NCBI RefSeq assembly: GCF_024749045.1
Contig: NZ_CP087184.1
Coordinates: 4,340,001 to 4,404,000, forward strand
DNA: 64,000 nt
From: Pseudomonas sp. B21-028
GTDB lineage: Bacteria; Pseudomonadota; Gammaproteobacteria; Pseudomonadales; Pseudomonadaceae
Direction: 5' to 3'
Below are positions 8,976 through 17,437 of this stretch, piece by piece. Below the pieces are notes generated by a model. The model made no database searches. It saw only the letters and a list, made by a program, of their open reading frames with translations, and was not told the DNA's origin. Position 1 is the first letter of the stretch, and each line of letters opens with the position of its first letter. The position numbers were made by a program, and so were the translations under genes.

Positions 8976-9929
8976 TCAACTGAACTGCTGGCGATACTGC
9001 ACGGGAGTCAGACCGAGTTTTTCGCTGAACAGCGAGCGCATGTGCCGGACGCTGCCGAACCCGCTGCGAAACGCCACGGTTTTGAGGGGCAAGTCGGTGC
9101 TTTCCAGCAACTGACGAGCCCGATCGATACGGGCACCTTGCAAGAACTCCATCGGCGTCATCGTCACTTCCCGGGCGAACATCCGGGCGAAATGCCGTGG
9201 GCTCATGGATGCCAGCGTCGCCATGCGCTCGACGGTGAATGGCTCTTCCAGGTGCTCCATCACATAGTGTTGTACCCGGGTGATGGCCGACTCCTGGGAC
9301 GCCACCGCCGCCACCAGGGGACTGAACTGGGCTTGCCCGCCCTGGCGCTTCATGACCACCAGCAATACCTTGGCCACATCCAGCGCCACTTTGCGGCCAT
9401 GATCCTGGGCGACGATGGCCAATGCCAGGTCAATGCCGGCGGTGACGCCGCCGGAGGTGAACAGGCGCCGGTCCTGCAGGAAGATCTTGTCGGTTTCCAC
9501 CAGTGCCTTGGGAAAACGCCGGATCAGGCGTTCGGTGTAATGCCAGTGCGTGGTGACGCGATATCCGTCGAGCAATCCCGCCTCACCCAGCACAAAGGCC
9601 CCAGTGCAGATGGAGCCATAGCGCGTGGCCCGTTGCGTCGCGGCCCGCAGCCAGGTGTGCAACCCCGGATGCCGATCGTTGTAGGCTCCCGGTCCGCCCG
9701 GCACCAGCAATACATCATAGGCGGCCCAGGCCTGGTCGATGTGCATGTCGGCTTCTACCGCCACGCCGTTGGACGCGCGCAACGCGCCACGCTCAGTGCC
9801 CAGGGTCAGCAATTGGTAGCGTTGGTCCGGCTCAAGATAGCGGTTGGCAATGGAAAACACCTCCATCGGCCCGGCCATGTCGAGTAGCAGAAAATCCGGG
9901 AACAGCACCATTGCAATGGTTTTCATCAA
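8976..9929 (-). CDS. GlxA-family transcriptional regulator (DJ-1/PfpI domain plus AraC HTH)
   Basis: In this 317-residue protein, positions 1-180 form a DJ-1/PfpI-like domain with the elbow cysteine in SICTGAF (Cys108). Positions about 215-315 are an AraC DNA-binding domain with two HTHs (FTVERMATLASMSPRHFARMF and LPLKTVAFRSGFGSVRHMRSLF). The start could equally be the second Met (9926). It is transcribed away from the pirin gene across a 336-bp gap holding a REPIN; regulation of pirin is possible but unproven. The effector is unknown. Because the cysteine is kept, it differs from the second GlxA-type regulator at 12204-13244. Confidence 0.92.
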   Translation of the reverse strand: MMKTIAMVLFPDFLLLDMAGPMEVFSIANRYLEPDQRYQLLTLGTERGALRASNGVAVEADMHIDQAWAAYDVLLVPGGPGAYNDRHPGLHTWLRAATQRATRYGSICTGAFVLGEAGLLDGYRVTTHWHYTERLIRRFPKALVETDKIFLQDRRLFTSGGVTAGIDLALAIVAQDHGRKVALDVAKVLLVVMKRQGGQAQFSPLVAAVASQESAITRVQHYVMEHLEEPFTVERMATLASMSPRHFARMFAREVTMTPMEFLQGARIDRARQLLESTDLPLKTVAFRSGFGSVRHMRSLFSEKLGLTPVQYRQQFS

Positions 9930-9978
9930 TTAACACGCCAAAGAATCCAGAGGAACGCAGCAAGCCCGCCTGATAAAA

Positions 9979-10071
9979 CCTGTGGGAGCGAGCCTGCTCG
10001 CGATAGCGGTGGGTCAGCTTGCAGGATGTCGACTGTATCAACGCTATCGCGAGCAGGCTCGCTCCCACAGG
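9979..10071. repeat. REPIN, GTGGGAGCGAGC family
   Basis: Near-perfect inverted arms CCTGTGGGAGCGAGCCTGCT and their complement, including the inner GCGATAGCG / CGCTATCGC extension. It lies between the divergent GlxA-type regulator and the pirin gene. Confidence 0.92.
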
Positions 10072-10265
10072 TCCGATGTGGCCTCAGGCGCAACTTCGAC
10101 ATTATGGCAACGGGATGCACTGGCCGGTAGGTTTCGTTTATTGTCCACTTATAGGCGACAGTCTTTCATCTTTCATCTACTTATTGAATATTGGCATAAC
10201 CATTAACCTTCTTCTGTCCCCGGCGAACGGCCAAAGCCGTCGCCCACTGAACCAGGAGAACTACC

Positions 10266-10988
10266 ATGCTGACCCTTCGCAAAGCTGCGGACCGCGGAAT
10301 CGCCCGTCACGGCTGGCTGACCTCGTTCCACACCTTTTCCTTCGCCAATTACCGTGACCTCAATCAACAAGGCTTTTCCGATCTGTTGGTCATCAACGAT
10401 GACCGGGTCGCCGCCGCCAAGGGCTTCGGCCAGCACCCCCACCGGGACATGGAGATCTTCTCCTATGTGCTCGAAGGCGCGCTGGAACACAAGGACACCC
10501 TGGGTACGGGCTCGGTCATTCGCCCAGGCGATGTGCAACTGATGAGCGCAGGCAGTGGCGTGGCCCACAGCGAGTTCAACCACAGCGCGGACGAGCCGGT
10601 GCACTTCCTGCAAATCTGGATCGTGCCGAATGTCAGCGGTGCCAAGCCACGCTACCAACAGGAGCATTTCAGCACCGGGCAGAAACGCGGTCGCCTGCAA
10701 TTGATCATCTCGCCGGACGGCGCCGACGGCTCCCTGGAGGTGCGCCAGGACGCACGGGTCTATGCCGGACTGTTCGATGGCAACGAAAGCGCCACCCTGA
10801 CATTGGCACCCCATCGCTATGCCTATGTGCATGTCGCCCGGGGCAACGTCGAGCTCAATGGCGTGTCGTTACAGGAAGGTGATGGCGTGCGGGTGCGGGA
10901 AGAACAGGTACTGACATTGAGCAATGGCCAGGACGCCGAAGTGCTGGTGTTCGATCTGCAACCCAGGGAACTGCCACAAATACCATGA
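10266..10988 (+). CDS. Pirin family protein (YhhW-like bicupin)
   Basis: The protein has 240 residues with two cupin halves. The N-terminal half carries the complete metal site seen in E. coli YhhW: His57 and His59 (GQHPHRDMEIFSYVLEG), His101 and Glu103 (GVAHSEFN). Bacterial pirins of this type can act as quercetin 2,3-dioxygenases in vitro and are often induced by oxidative or xenobiotic stress; the physiological role is uncertain. The RBS CAGGAGAACTACC sits correctly before ATG 10266. It is a single gene, followed by a GC-rich hairpin at 10994-11011. Confidence 0.93.
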   Translation: MLTLRKAADRGIARHGWLTSFHTFSFANYRDLNQQGFSDLLVINDDRVAAAKGFGQHPHRDMEIFSYVLEGALEHKDTLGTGSVIRPGDVQLMSAGSGVAHSEFNHSADEPVHFLQIWIVPNVSGAKPRYQQEHFSTGQKRGRLQLIISPDGADGSLEVRQDARVYAGLFDGNESATLTLAPHRYAYVHVARGNVELNGVSLQEGDGVRVREEQVLTLSNGQDAEVLVFDLQPRELPQIP

Positions 10989-10993
10989 TTGTC

Positions 10994-11011
10994 CCGCGGG
11001 GTAACCCGCGG
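10994..11011 (+). terminator. GC-rich hairpin after pirin gene
   Basis: CCGCGGG-GTAA-CCCGCGG forms a perfect 7-bp stem six bases after the pirin stop. There is no T-run behind it, so it may be a weak terminator or a 3'-end stabiliser. Confidence 0.4.
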
Positions 11012-11030
11012 CGCCCCCTCCCCCGGAACC

Positions 11031-11088
11031 TGAGGCCTGGTTGCCCCATCGAGCCTTCCGGCTCGCTTTCAACAATGATCAGGCCTCA
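11031..11088. other. Nested hairpin element in intergenic DNA
   Basis: An outer perfect inverted repeat, TGAGGCCTG (11031-11039) and CAGGCCTCA (11080-11088), encloses an inner hairpin CGAGCC-TTCC-GGCTCG (11050-11065). A TTTT run follows shortly after the right arm. The rest of the 336-bp gap 10989-11324 holds no gene that I can support. Confidence 0.5.
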
Positions 11089-11324
11089 CGTTTTCATGCC
11101 CGTTGCCGATAAGACTTTCGTGGGCCATCAGTATCGAGAAAGAGCGGTGATGTAGGATTTTTTCGCAAAATAAGGACAAGCTTCGAAAGTTCCGACAAAA
11201 TGAGGTCGCCCGACCAACGGTCGACGTGACGGTCTCTGTGGAATGTTGACTCAATGTTACGAGCCAAGCACAATGATCTCACTTGGCCACTAACCTCCTG
11301 GCTTGCTTATTCATGGAAGAAAGC

Positions 11325-11726
11325 ATGAAAACGGTTATCTCCCTCGTTGCTCTTTGCGTAGCGTGTCATGCGACAGCGGACGTGCAAAAAATCCAGTACG
11401 GCTACGATGATTCGGATGCCGAGTATTCCCTTGTTTCGTTTGCTGAAAGCGGTTCCGCCATTCAGGCCATCGTGCAAAGGGAAGGTGTTTATTTCACCAG
11501 TTATACAAAGGTTGAACTCGACTGTGCCAATCGCAGTGTTCGCCACATGGGGATGTACAACAGCCTGGAGGGTGTGGAAAAAGCCCAACTCGACCAGATG
11601 CAAGGGCGAATCGTTGAAGGTTCCATTGCCGATGAAGTGAGCAAGGTTTTGTGCAAAGGCACGACCCTGACCGCCTCGCAAACCGACAACCCGCCTGCCG
11701 AAGAACAACCGGACGATAGAACCTGA
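11325..11726 (+). CDS. Small secreted protein of unknown function
   Basis: I place the start at ATG 11325 because GGAAGA lies seven bases upstream and because the first residues MKTVISLVALCVACHATA then form a clean signal peptide; upstream in-frame starts (11283 TTG, 11313 ATG) would spoil it. The mature protein of about 115 residues has two cysteines, in LDCANR and VLCKG, which could form a disulfide in the periplasm. The acidic tail is rich in D and E. I do not recognise the family. It stands alone in an otherwise gene-poor segment. Confidence 0.7.
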   Translation: MKTVISLVALCVACHATADVQKIQYGYDDSDAEYSLVSFAESGSAIQAIVQREGVYFTSYTKVELDCANRSVRHMGMYNSLEGVEKAQLDQMQGRIVEGSIADEVSKVLCKGTTLTASQTDNPPAEEQPDDRT

Positions 11727-11933
11727 TCCCAATGCCGCGTCACACTTCGCCTTCGGGCGAATGCCACTGCTGAGTGAAGTTCTCGGACATGGAATGTCTG
11801 CATAGGGGGGGTGACGAAGCCTTGCGGCGACTCGCCTTCCACTGCTGAGCCCCTTTATTTCTGCGCAGACAGAAAGAGGTACCTGACCGACAACCTGAAG
11901 TACTCGCCCTTTACCGGCGGGTGGAAGACACTT

Positions 11934-12140
11934 ATGCACGCAAAAAAGATATTCGAGTTTCTGATGACGCTGTTGGCTTTCGTCCTTGTCACGCTGACTT
12001 GGTTTGTCTATGCGGTTCCCGGCATGATCGATTACGACTCCGACCTCTCATTGATAGTCGCTGCCGCCGGTTCGATTATCTGGCTGTGCGCTACAGGCTG
12101 CATCATCCTGTATATGGTCCAGAAAACGCGCAAGGCCTGA
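11934..12140 (+). CDS. Small inner-membrane protein, two helices
   Basis: The start at ATG 11934 has GGAAG eight bases upstream and gives a 68-residue protein beginning MHAKKIFEFLMTLLAF. Two hydrophobic segments, about 8-26 and 38-61, are separated by a short acidic loop (DYDSDLS), and the C-terminus is basic (QKTRKA). Longer upstream starts would add an unlikely cysteine-containing leader. I do not recognise the family and nothing in the neighbourhood gives it a role. Confidence 0.6.
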   Translation: MHAKKIFEFLMTLLAFVLVTLTWFVYAVPGMIDYDSDLSLIVAAAGSIIWLCATGCIILYMVQKTRKA

Positions 12141-12203
12141 GCCCAAGACCGGGCTCGCGCGACCCGATGAGCGCGAGTCCGGTTTAAACCCTCCAAAGAA
12201 CAC

Positions 12204-13244
12204 TCATCCCGACGCTTGCTTTCGCCCAAACGTCGAACGATAGCTGCCAGGCGGAACGCCGAAAAAATCCCGGAAACGCCGCTGGAAATGCGGGGAGCTG
12301 ACGAAACCCGTCGCCACGGCAACTTCCGTCATCGATCGATTGGTCTGCTGGATGAGCTGGCGCGCCCGGGTCAGGCGCAACTCCAGGTAGTAACGCGTCG
12401 GGGTCGCTCCGAGAAAGCTGCAGAAGCGCCGTTCCAGCTGGCGCTTGGAAATCTTGACGCACGCCGCCAGCTCATCGATGGTCAACGGTTCTTCGATGTT
12501 CTGCCACATCAACTCCAGCGCCAGCTTGAGGCTTTCCGGCAGCCTCGGGTCCGTCTCGACGAAGACCGGCGGCAAATCCGATGCGTCGCCCGATTCGTCA
12601 CACCGCAGAATTTCCTCGATGGCCCCCACCAGGGCCTCCCCTCCCGTCTGGCGGATCAACTGGAGCATCATGCGCAGCGAACTGTTCGCACCGGCGCAAC
12701 TGACCCGTCCGCGATCGACGACATAAGCTCGGCTCGACACCCTCACATGGGGGAAGACCTCCATCATCATCGCACGGCTTTCCGGGTGGACGGCACATTC
12801 GAAACCGTCCAGCAGGCTCGCATCGGCGACAAAGAACACGCCATTCCACAGCCCTCCCAATATCGCCCCATATGCCGCATTGGCGCGCAGCTTGCGCCGC
12901 AGCAGGGGCACACCTTGCAGCTTCACGCGAAAGCCGCCGGCGACGATGAGAATGTCCTGGTTTTCAGGCAACTGAGCCAGTTCGATATCGGTGGAAATGA
13001 CAATCCCCAGGTCACTCGTCACCTGGCTCCCCGACACCCCTACCGTCAGGATCTCGTAGAGGGGCATGTCACACATCAGGTTGGCCGTCACCAGAGCGTC
13101 CACCGCGCCGGTGAAGGACATCATCGAGAAATTATCCATCAACACGAACGCGACACGAGTCGGCGCCTGATCAACCCCCGGCGAGCCGAGTGGCCGATAC
13201 GCCATGTTCTTGTTTTTAAGTACGCTCTCGAATGCGCTTGGCAT
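12204..13244 (-). CDS. GlxA/CdhR-like AraC-family regulator
   Basis: The protein has 346 residues. A DJ-1-like domain (about 28-210) lacks the usual elbow cysteine: the sequence there is ILGGLWNGVFFVADA. An AraC domain (about 245-340) has its two HTHs in LTIDELAACVKISKRQLERRF and RSMTEVAVATGFVSSPHFQRRF. In Pseudomonas, cysteine-less GlxA-type regulators include those of quaternary-amine catabolism (GbdR, CdhR and relatives). ATG 13244 has AGGAAGAGG in front of it. It diverges from a chemoreceptor gene and sits beside a betaine-type binding protein, a DddQ-like cupin and a DgcA-like demethylase, so it is the best candidate activator of that locus. The specific inducer is inferred, not shown. 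Confidence 0.85.
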   Translation of the reverse strand: MPSAFESVLKNKNMAYRPLGSPGVDQAPTRVAFVLMDNFSMMSFTGAVDALVTANLMCDMPLYEILTVGVSGSQVTSDLGIVISTDIELAQLPENQDILIVAGGFRVKLQGVPLLRRKLRANAAYGAILGGLWNGVFFVADASLLDGFECAVHPESRAMMMEVFPHVRVSSRAYVVDRGRVSCAGANSSLRMMLQLIRQTGGEALVGAIEEILRCDESGDASDLPPVFVETDPRLPESLKLALELMWQNIEEPLTIDELAACVKISKRQLERRFCSFLGATPTRYYLELRLTRARQLIQQTNRSMTEVAVATGFVSSPHFQRRFRDFFGVPPGSYRSTFGRKQASG

Positions 13245-13379
13245 AGGGCCTCTTCCTGAAAACGATCAGACTGGCGTCACTCTCGCATCTCGGGCAAGCG
13301 GCCATGGTATGGGGAACGTCGCTATCGTGTGGATTAGCGACGTGGCCAGCAATCACTGCGCCTTAAATGCCTTCCGCTC

Positions 13380-13406
13380 TAAAGTCTGTACACCTTTAGT
13401 CGATAG
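13380..13406 (+). promoter_or_regulatory. Candidate FliA (sigma-28) promoter of the chemoreceptor gene
   Basis: TAAA at 13380-13383, then exactly 15 bases, then GTCGATAG at 13399-13406. The flagellar sigma-28 consensus is TAAA-N15-GCCGATAA, so the -10 has two mismatches. It lies about 100 bp before the receptor start, and chemoreceptors are typical FliA targets. Confidence 0.55.
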
Positions 13407-13504
13407 ACTGAACGTAGACAGGGGCGCTTTCCCTTCCAGCACGCACAACGCGCACCGCCATTGTTTCCGCCGACCCAACACTTATAAAACCCGCGGGAGA
13501 AGTC

Positions 13505-15448
13505 ATGAATATCAAACAGAAGCTGACATGGGCGTTCGCGACCATCGCCTGCCTTCCGGTCATCTTGGTGGCAGTGCTCGTCGTGCTGAACCTGCGGGAC
13601 GCGGCGAAAACCAACTTCCTCGACAGCAGCGGCCGGGAAATCCGTCAGATCGACAATGGCATGAAGACGTTCTTCGATGGCATCAGCCAGAACGTCGAAT
13701 TCTTCGCCAAGGACCCACGGATCGTGGCGGCCAAGGACCTGAAAAATTACTCCTCCGCCGACGCTGCACAGACGCCACTCCCGGAAACCAATAAACAGAT
13801 CCTGGATATCTTCGACCGCTTCGCCAAGAGCCATCCGACCACCGCCTATCTTTCTGTGGGCCTTGCCGATGGCGGCTATGCCAGCTGGCCTGATGACCCC
13901 AAGGTATCCAACTATGATCCACGCGTGCGCCCCTGGTACAAGACCGCCATCGCCTCGCCTGGCGTGACTGCGCGTACAGACGCCTATTACTGGGCGCCGG
14001 ATGATATATCGCTGATCGGCATCGTCCACACGGTATCCGACGCCGCCGGTAAACTGGTGGGCGTCGTCGGCCTCGACGTGTCGCTCAAGCAACTGACCGA
14101 ACTGGTCAAGAACATCAAACTGGGCGAAAGCGGCTACCTCATTCTGGTCGAGGGGAACGGTAACGTCCTGGTCGACGCCAGCGATGCCAAGCACAACTTC
14201 AAACCCCTCGCCGACCTCGGCCCCAACTATGCCGCGCTGGCCAAGAGCAGCGATGGCATGACCCAGGTCGAGATCGATGGCGTCTCCTACATGGTCAACA
14301 TCGTGACCTCCAAGAGCCTGGGCTGGCGCTTCATCGGCCTGATCAAGAGCGACGAAGTCATGGCCGCAGCCTCCAGCCTGACCTGGTTGATCGCCATTAT
14401 CGCTGCAGTACTGGCAGTGATCTTCGCCGTGGTCGGCGCAAGCTTTGCCAGCGTCATCGTGCGACCTATTCGCGGCGTTGCAAGCGGCTTGCAGGAAATC
14501 GCCGAAGGCGAAGGCGACCTCACCCGTCAACTCTCCGTACAAGGCAAGGACGAAACGGCCACCCTGGCAAGCTGGTTCAACCAGTTCCTGGGCATGATTG
14601 CGCAGTTGGTACAGCGAATCGGCAGCGCCTCCTCCGACTTGCAAAGCGCTGCGGCCGACACCAGCGAAGTTGCCACCAACATGAACGAAGCCGCCGGTCG
14701 CCAGCGCCAGGCAGTGGAACTGGTCAGTACCGCCTTCAACGAAATGGTCGCGACCGCCAACGAAGTCGCCCGCTCCTGCAGTCAGGCCGCCACCAGCGCG
14801 GACACCGGCTACCGTGACGTGCACGACGGCCAGCACCACATCGGAGAAGCGACCGGCAGCGTGCTGAAACTGAGCGAAGACCTGCAGCAGTCGACCCAGA
14901 CCATGCAGGCCCTTGAGCAGGACAGCAAGAACATCAACACCATCCTCGACACCATCCGCTCGATTGCCGAGCAGACCAACCTGTTGGCCCTCAACGCCGC
15001 CATCGAAGCCGCGCGCGCCGGTGATCAGGGTCGCGGATTCGCCGTCGTGGCCGATGAAGTGCGAGCCCTGGCACGGCGCACCGCCGATTCCACCGGTGAG
15101 ATCGACAGCCTGCTCGGTAACCTGGCCCGCCGTACCCAGGAAGTGACCCAACAGATGCAGAGCAGCCTGCAAGTGTCGCAAACCAGCGTGGAACGTATCC
15201 AGCAGGCTCGCGACAGCTTCGACAAGATCCGCAACTCGGTGGACTCGATCCGCGACCAGAACACCCAGATCGCCACCGCCGCCGAGGAACAGCACCAGGT
15301 GGCCGAAGACATCAACCGGCACATCGCGCAGATCCACGCCGATGCGCAGCTGGTCGAGGAGTTTGCCCACTCGGCGCAGACCGGTTCGGGCCGCCTGACG
15401 GACATCTCCGGTCAACTGAGGGGCTTGGTCGGACGATTCAAGTTCTAA
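13505..15448 (+). CDS. Methyl-accepting chemotaxis protein with periplasmic dCache domain
   Basis: The protein has 647 residues: N-terminal helix about 10-30, a periplasmic dCache_1 sensor to about 290, a second helix 293-317, HAMP about 318-370, and a cytoplasmic signalling domain with the conserved hairpin [15 protein letters not shown] (492-506) and [10 protein letters not shown] (511-520). The sensor contains Y137, R142, W144, Y145, Y161/Y162 and D191 in the spacing YxxxxRxWY...Y...D known from amine- or amino-acid-binding dCache domains. The ligand is therefore probably a small amine, amino acid or related zwitterion. The gene diverges from a GlxA-type regulator and is followed by the cupin and betaine-binding genes, which suggests taxis toward their substrate. 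A FliA-like promoter lies upstream. No CheB/CheR-docking pentapeptide is seen; the protein ends GLVGRFKF. Confidence 0.95.
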   Translation: MNIKQKLTWAFATIACLPVILVAVLVVLNLRDAAKTNFLDSSGREIRQIDNGMKTFFDGISQNVEFFAKDPRIVAAKDLKNYSSADAAQTPLPETNKQILDIFDRFAKSHPTTAYLSVGLADGGYASWPDDPKVSNYDPRVRPWYKTAIASPGVTARTDAYYWAPDDISLIGIVHTVSDAAGKLVGVVGLDVSLKQLTELVKNIKLGESGYLILVEGNGNVLVDASDAKHNFKPLADLGPNYAALAKSSDGMTQVEIDGVSYMVNIVTSKSLGWRFIGLIKSDEVMAAASSLTWLIAIIAAVLAVIFAVVGASFASVIVRPIRGVASGLQEIAEGEGDLTRQLSVQGKDETATLASWFNQFLGMIAQLVQRIGSASSDLQSAAADTSEVATNMNEAAGRQRQAVELVSTAFNEMVATANEVARSCSQAATSADTGYRDVHDGQHHIGEATGSVLKLSEDLQQSTQTMQALEQDSKNINTILDTIRSIAEQTNLLALNAAIEAARAGDQGRGFAVVADEVRALARRTADSTGEIDSLLGNLARRTQEVTQQMQSSLQVSQTSVERIQQARDSFDKIRNSVDSIRDQNTQIATAAEEQHQVAEDINRHIAQIHADAQLVEEFAHSAQTGSGRLTDISGQLRGLVGRFKF

Positions 15449-15527
15449 ACAAGATCGCCTGAACGAGCCAGGGACGGCTCAACGGTCAAACTGATTGCAA
15501 CTGCCCCGCCTCGTCTGCATCGAAGCA

Positions 15528-16133
15528 TTAATGAATCAACCCCCAAAGCGCCAGGAGCGGCACGTTCATCGACCTCATCGCATGGATGCACGATGGGGGA
15601 TTGAACACGATGCCGCCTGCTCCCGGGCTCCACCAGCCGACGTCCTCCCGGTACCATTCGCCTGGCGAAAGTACGAGGTAGAACTCGGCTGGAGGATGTT
15701 GGTGGAAGGGGTAGCAGGTCTGCGGTGCCATGAGCGCCAACCCCAAGGTCAAAGAGGGACACTCAAACAATCCCGCCGGGCCGGTGATCATTCCATGACG
15801 GTGTCTCTGTACGAACGAATCGTCCTGGCCCGCCTGGGCCTGGCGCTTGATCCAGGTTAGATGGGGCAACAAGGGACTTAGCGCCCCTATCACAGCGTCC
15901 AGATCTTCGTGGGTCCTCGGTGCTGCATCGACCGCCTGGGACAAGTCCGGTAGCAGGCACCTTGGCAGCGCATTCGACTCATCCCACAGGTGCTTGGTCG
16001 TCCATTGAGCCTGGTCGATGGAAGCGGCATGAACCTGTGCGTCAGGGCACGCGCTATTCAACAGTATCTTATACAGCGATCGCTGGAGTAACCGCGCGCT
16101 TTCAATGAGATCCGCATTCAACAATAACGCCAT
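15528..16133 (-). CDS. DddQ-like cupin, candidate DMSP lyase (cupin-DLL superfamily)
   Basis: I take the second ATG (16133), since AGGAAGGA is about nine bases before it and only one base before the ATG at 16142; this gives 201 residues. The C-terminal cupin carries Y141, H146, E150, Y152 and H184 in YPFHQHPPAEFYLVL and SCIHAMRS. Subtracting 21 gives the positions I recall for the metal ligands and catalytic tyrosines of Ruegeria DddQ (Y120, H125, E129, Y131, H163), with identical spacing. DddQ cleaves dimethylsulfoniopropionate to DMS and acrylate; other cupin-DLL proteins have unknown activities. The gene precedes nothing on its strand but follows an orphan betaine-type binding protein (112-bp gap). 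Function as a true DMSP lyase is plausible but unproven, because the locus also encodes an N-demethylase-like enzyme. Confidence 0.72.
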   Translation of the reverse strand: MALLLNADLIESARLLQRSLYKILLNSACPDAQVHAASIDQAQWTTKHLWDESNALPRCLLPDLSQAVDAAPRTHEDLDAVIGALSPLLPHLTWIKRQAQAGQDDSFVQRHRHGMITGPAGLFECPSLTLGLALMAPQTCYPFHQHPPAEFYLVLSPGEWYREDVGWWSPGAGGIVFNPPSCIHAMRSMNVPLLALWGLIH

Positions 16134-16245
16134 CGTATCCATTCCTTCCTGAGCCCGACTCTGCAGTGGATTAACAACTGCTCAACTCACCCAGCAGCGC
16201 CACCGGAAGACTGATTCGGTTTGCAAGTATGGGGGACCATCGCCG

Positions 16246-17148
16246 TCAGGGCTGAGCAGTTGTTGCAGCGGCCGTTTGATTGCCGAACATCGCCTCGAAA
16301 CGCGGCTTGTTGGCAGCATAGTATTCAGCCACCACCTTGTCGGCAGAACTGTCACGGGCAGTCGCCATCAACTTCTCAAGATCGGCCTGTGGGATCTTGA
16401 AGTTGGCGAAGAACCGGGCAACGTCGGGATGTTCGGCGCTGAACCCTTTGCGGGCAACCGCGTGGATCTGTTCGGCGCCACCGAAAATCTGCTTCGGGTC
16501 ATCCAGGTAGCGCAGCGACCACTTGGAGAACATCCAGTGTGGACTCCAGGCATTGATCAACGACCATTTGTCACGCTTGAGATTACGATCCAGCTCACTC
16601 AGCATGCCGGATTCGGAGGAGGCGACCATCTTGTAGCCATCGAGCTTGTACTCCTGGATGGCTTTCTCCGTGAGTTTGTACTGACCATTACCGACTTCGG
16701 AGGTGAGGATCTTGCCGCCGAGTTTTTCCCGCACTTCGGGCTTGTTGAGGTCTTCGACACTGGCGAGCTCACTGGTCGGAATGGACGTCGGCACCGCCAT
16801 GCCGATTCGCCCTTCGTACAGTGAGCCGAGGTCTTCAAGCTTGTCCTTGTACTTGTCATAAAAAGACTTGTGGGTGCTCGGCAGCCAGACCATCGGAATC
16901 AGGTCGATACTGCCGTTCGCCAACGCCTGGAACTGGATGCCGATATCGGCCAAAACCAATTTGACCGGCTGTTTCAGATGGTCCCGCAGTGCCGTGTCTG
17001 CCAGCTTTACAGCGATTTCCGTATCCGACCAGTTCACCCATCCAATCCGGATGGGTGTGGGTTCCTCGGCTTGGGCCATCAGGCAACTGGACGCCATCGC
17101 CAGGCCGGCGAGCCATCCGATATTCGTTTTGCTGAACAACGTCATCAT
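16246..17148 (-). CDS. Orphan glycine betaine/choline-type ABC substrate-binding protein
   Basis: The 300-residue protein has a signal peptide ending at about residue 27 (SSCLMAQA) and an OpuAC/ProX fold. Tryptophans that could form the cation-pi cage are W37, W40 and W88 (IGWVNW, PMVWLP) and W201, W205 (AWSPHW). Family members bind choline, glycine betaine, carnitine or DMSP-like cations in the periplasm. No permease or ATPase gene is nearby. In Pseudomonas, orphan binding proteins such as BetX and CaiX use the shared CbcWV core transporter, and the same is likely here. GGAG stands seven bases before ATG 17148. It precedes the DddQ-like cupin on the same strand and diverges from the DgcA-like gene across a 289-bp promoter region. 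Confidence 0.9.
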   Translation of the reverse strand: MMTLFSKTNIGWLAGLAMASSCLMAQAEEPTPIRIGWVNWSDTEIAVKLADTALRDHLKQPVKLVLADIGIQFQALANGSIDLIPMVWLPSTHKSFYDKYKDKLEDLGSLYEGRIGMAVPTSIPTSELASVEDLNKPEVREKLGGKILTSEVGNGQYKLTEKAIQEYKLDGYKMVASSESGMLSELDRNLKRDKWSLINAWSPHWMFSKWSLRYLDDPKQIFGGAEQIHAVARKGFSAEHPDVARFFANFKIPQADLEKLMATARDSSADKVVAEYYAANKPRFEAMFGNQTAAATTAQP

Positions 17149-17339
17149 GATGCATCTCCGCGTCTGTATTAATAGTTATTGGCAGGGCAGCAGAAAGACT
17201 AATGCTCCCTCATGAAGCGCAGTGGTCCTGTGCCTCCGAGGGAACGCTTGGATCTAGTTATGCAAATGATTCGCGCATTCAGGTCGTTCGACCGGGTTGC
17301 GAACCGATACTAGTCCCGGTTTTTTTGCCACGCAAGAGA

Positions 17340-17370
17340 AATGTACACATGTGTCACGTAACGTTGACAC
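17340..17370. promoter_or_regulatory. Palindromic sites in the divergent SBP / demethylase promoter region
   Basis: AATGTAC (17340-17346) equals the half-site of the TetR operator at 21101-21120. It is followed by the 10-bp palindrome ACACATGTGT (17345-17354) and by GTGTCA-N8-TGACAC (17351-17370). They lie 68-98 bp before the DgcA-like start. Which regulator binds is unknown. Confidence 0.45.
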
Positions 17371-17437
17371 AGATGAACATTGAACATACGGTTATGTCAA
17401 AACCCAGCCTGATGTTCTGTTCCCGGAGCGCAACACC

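Noticed and set aside
10203..10832. 209-codon minus-strand frame over the pirin gene
   Set aside because: Pirin with its intact metal site is clearly the real gene on the plus strand.
13379..15415. 678-codon open frame on the minus strand
   Set aside because: Antisense shadow of the chemoreceptor, whose domains are unambiguous.
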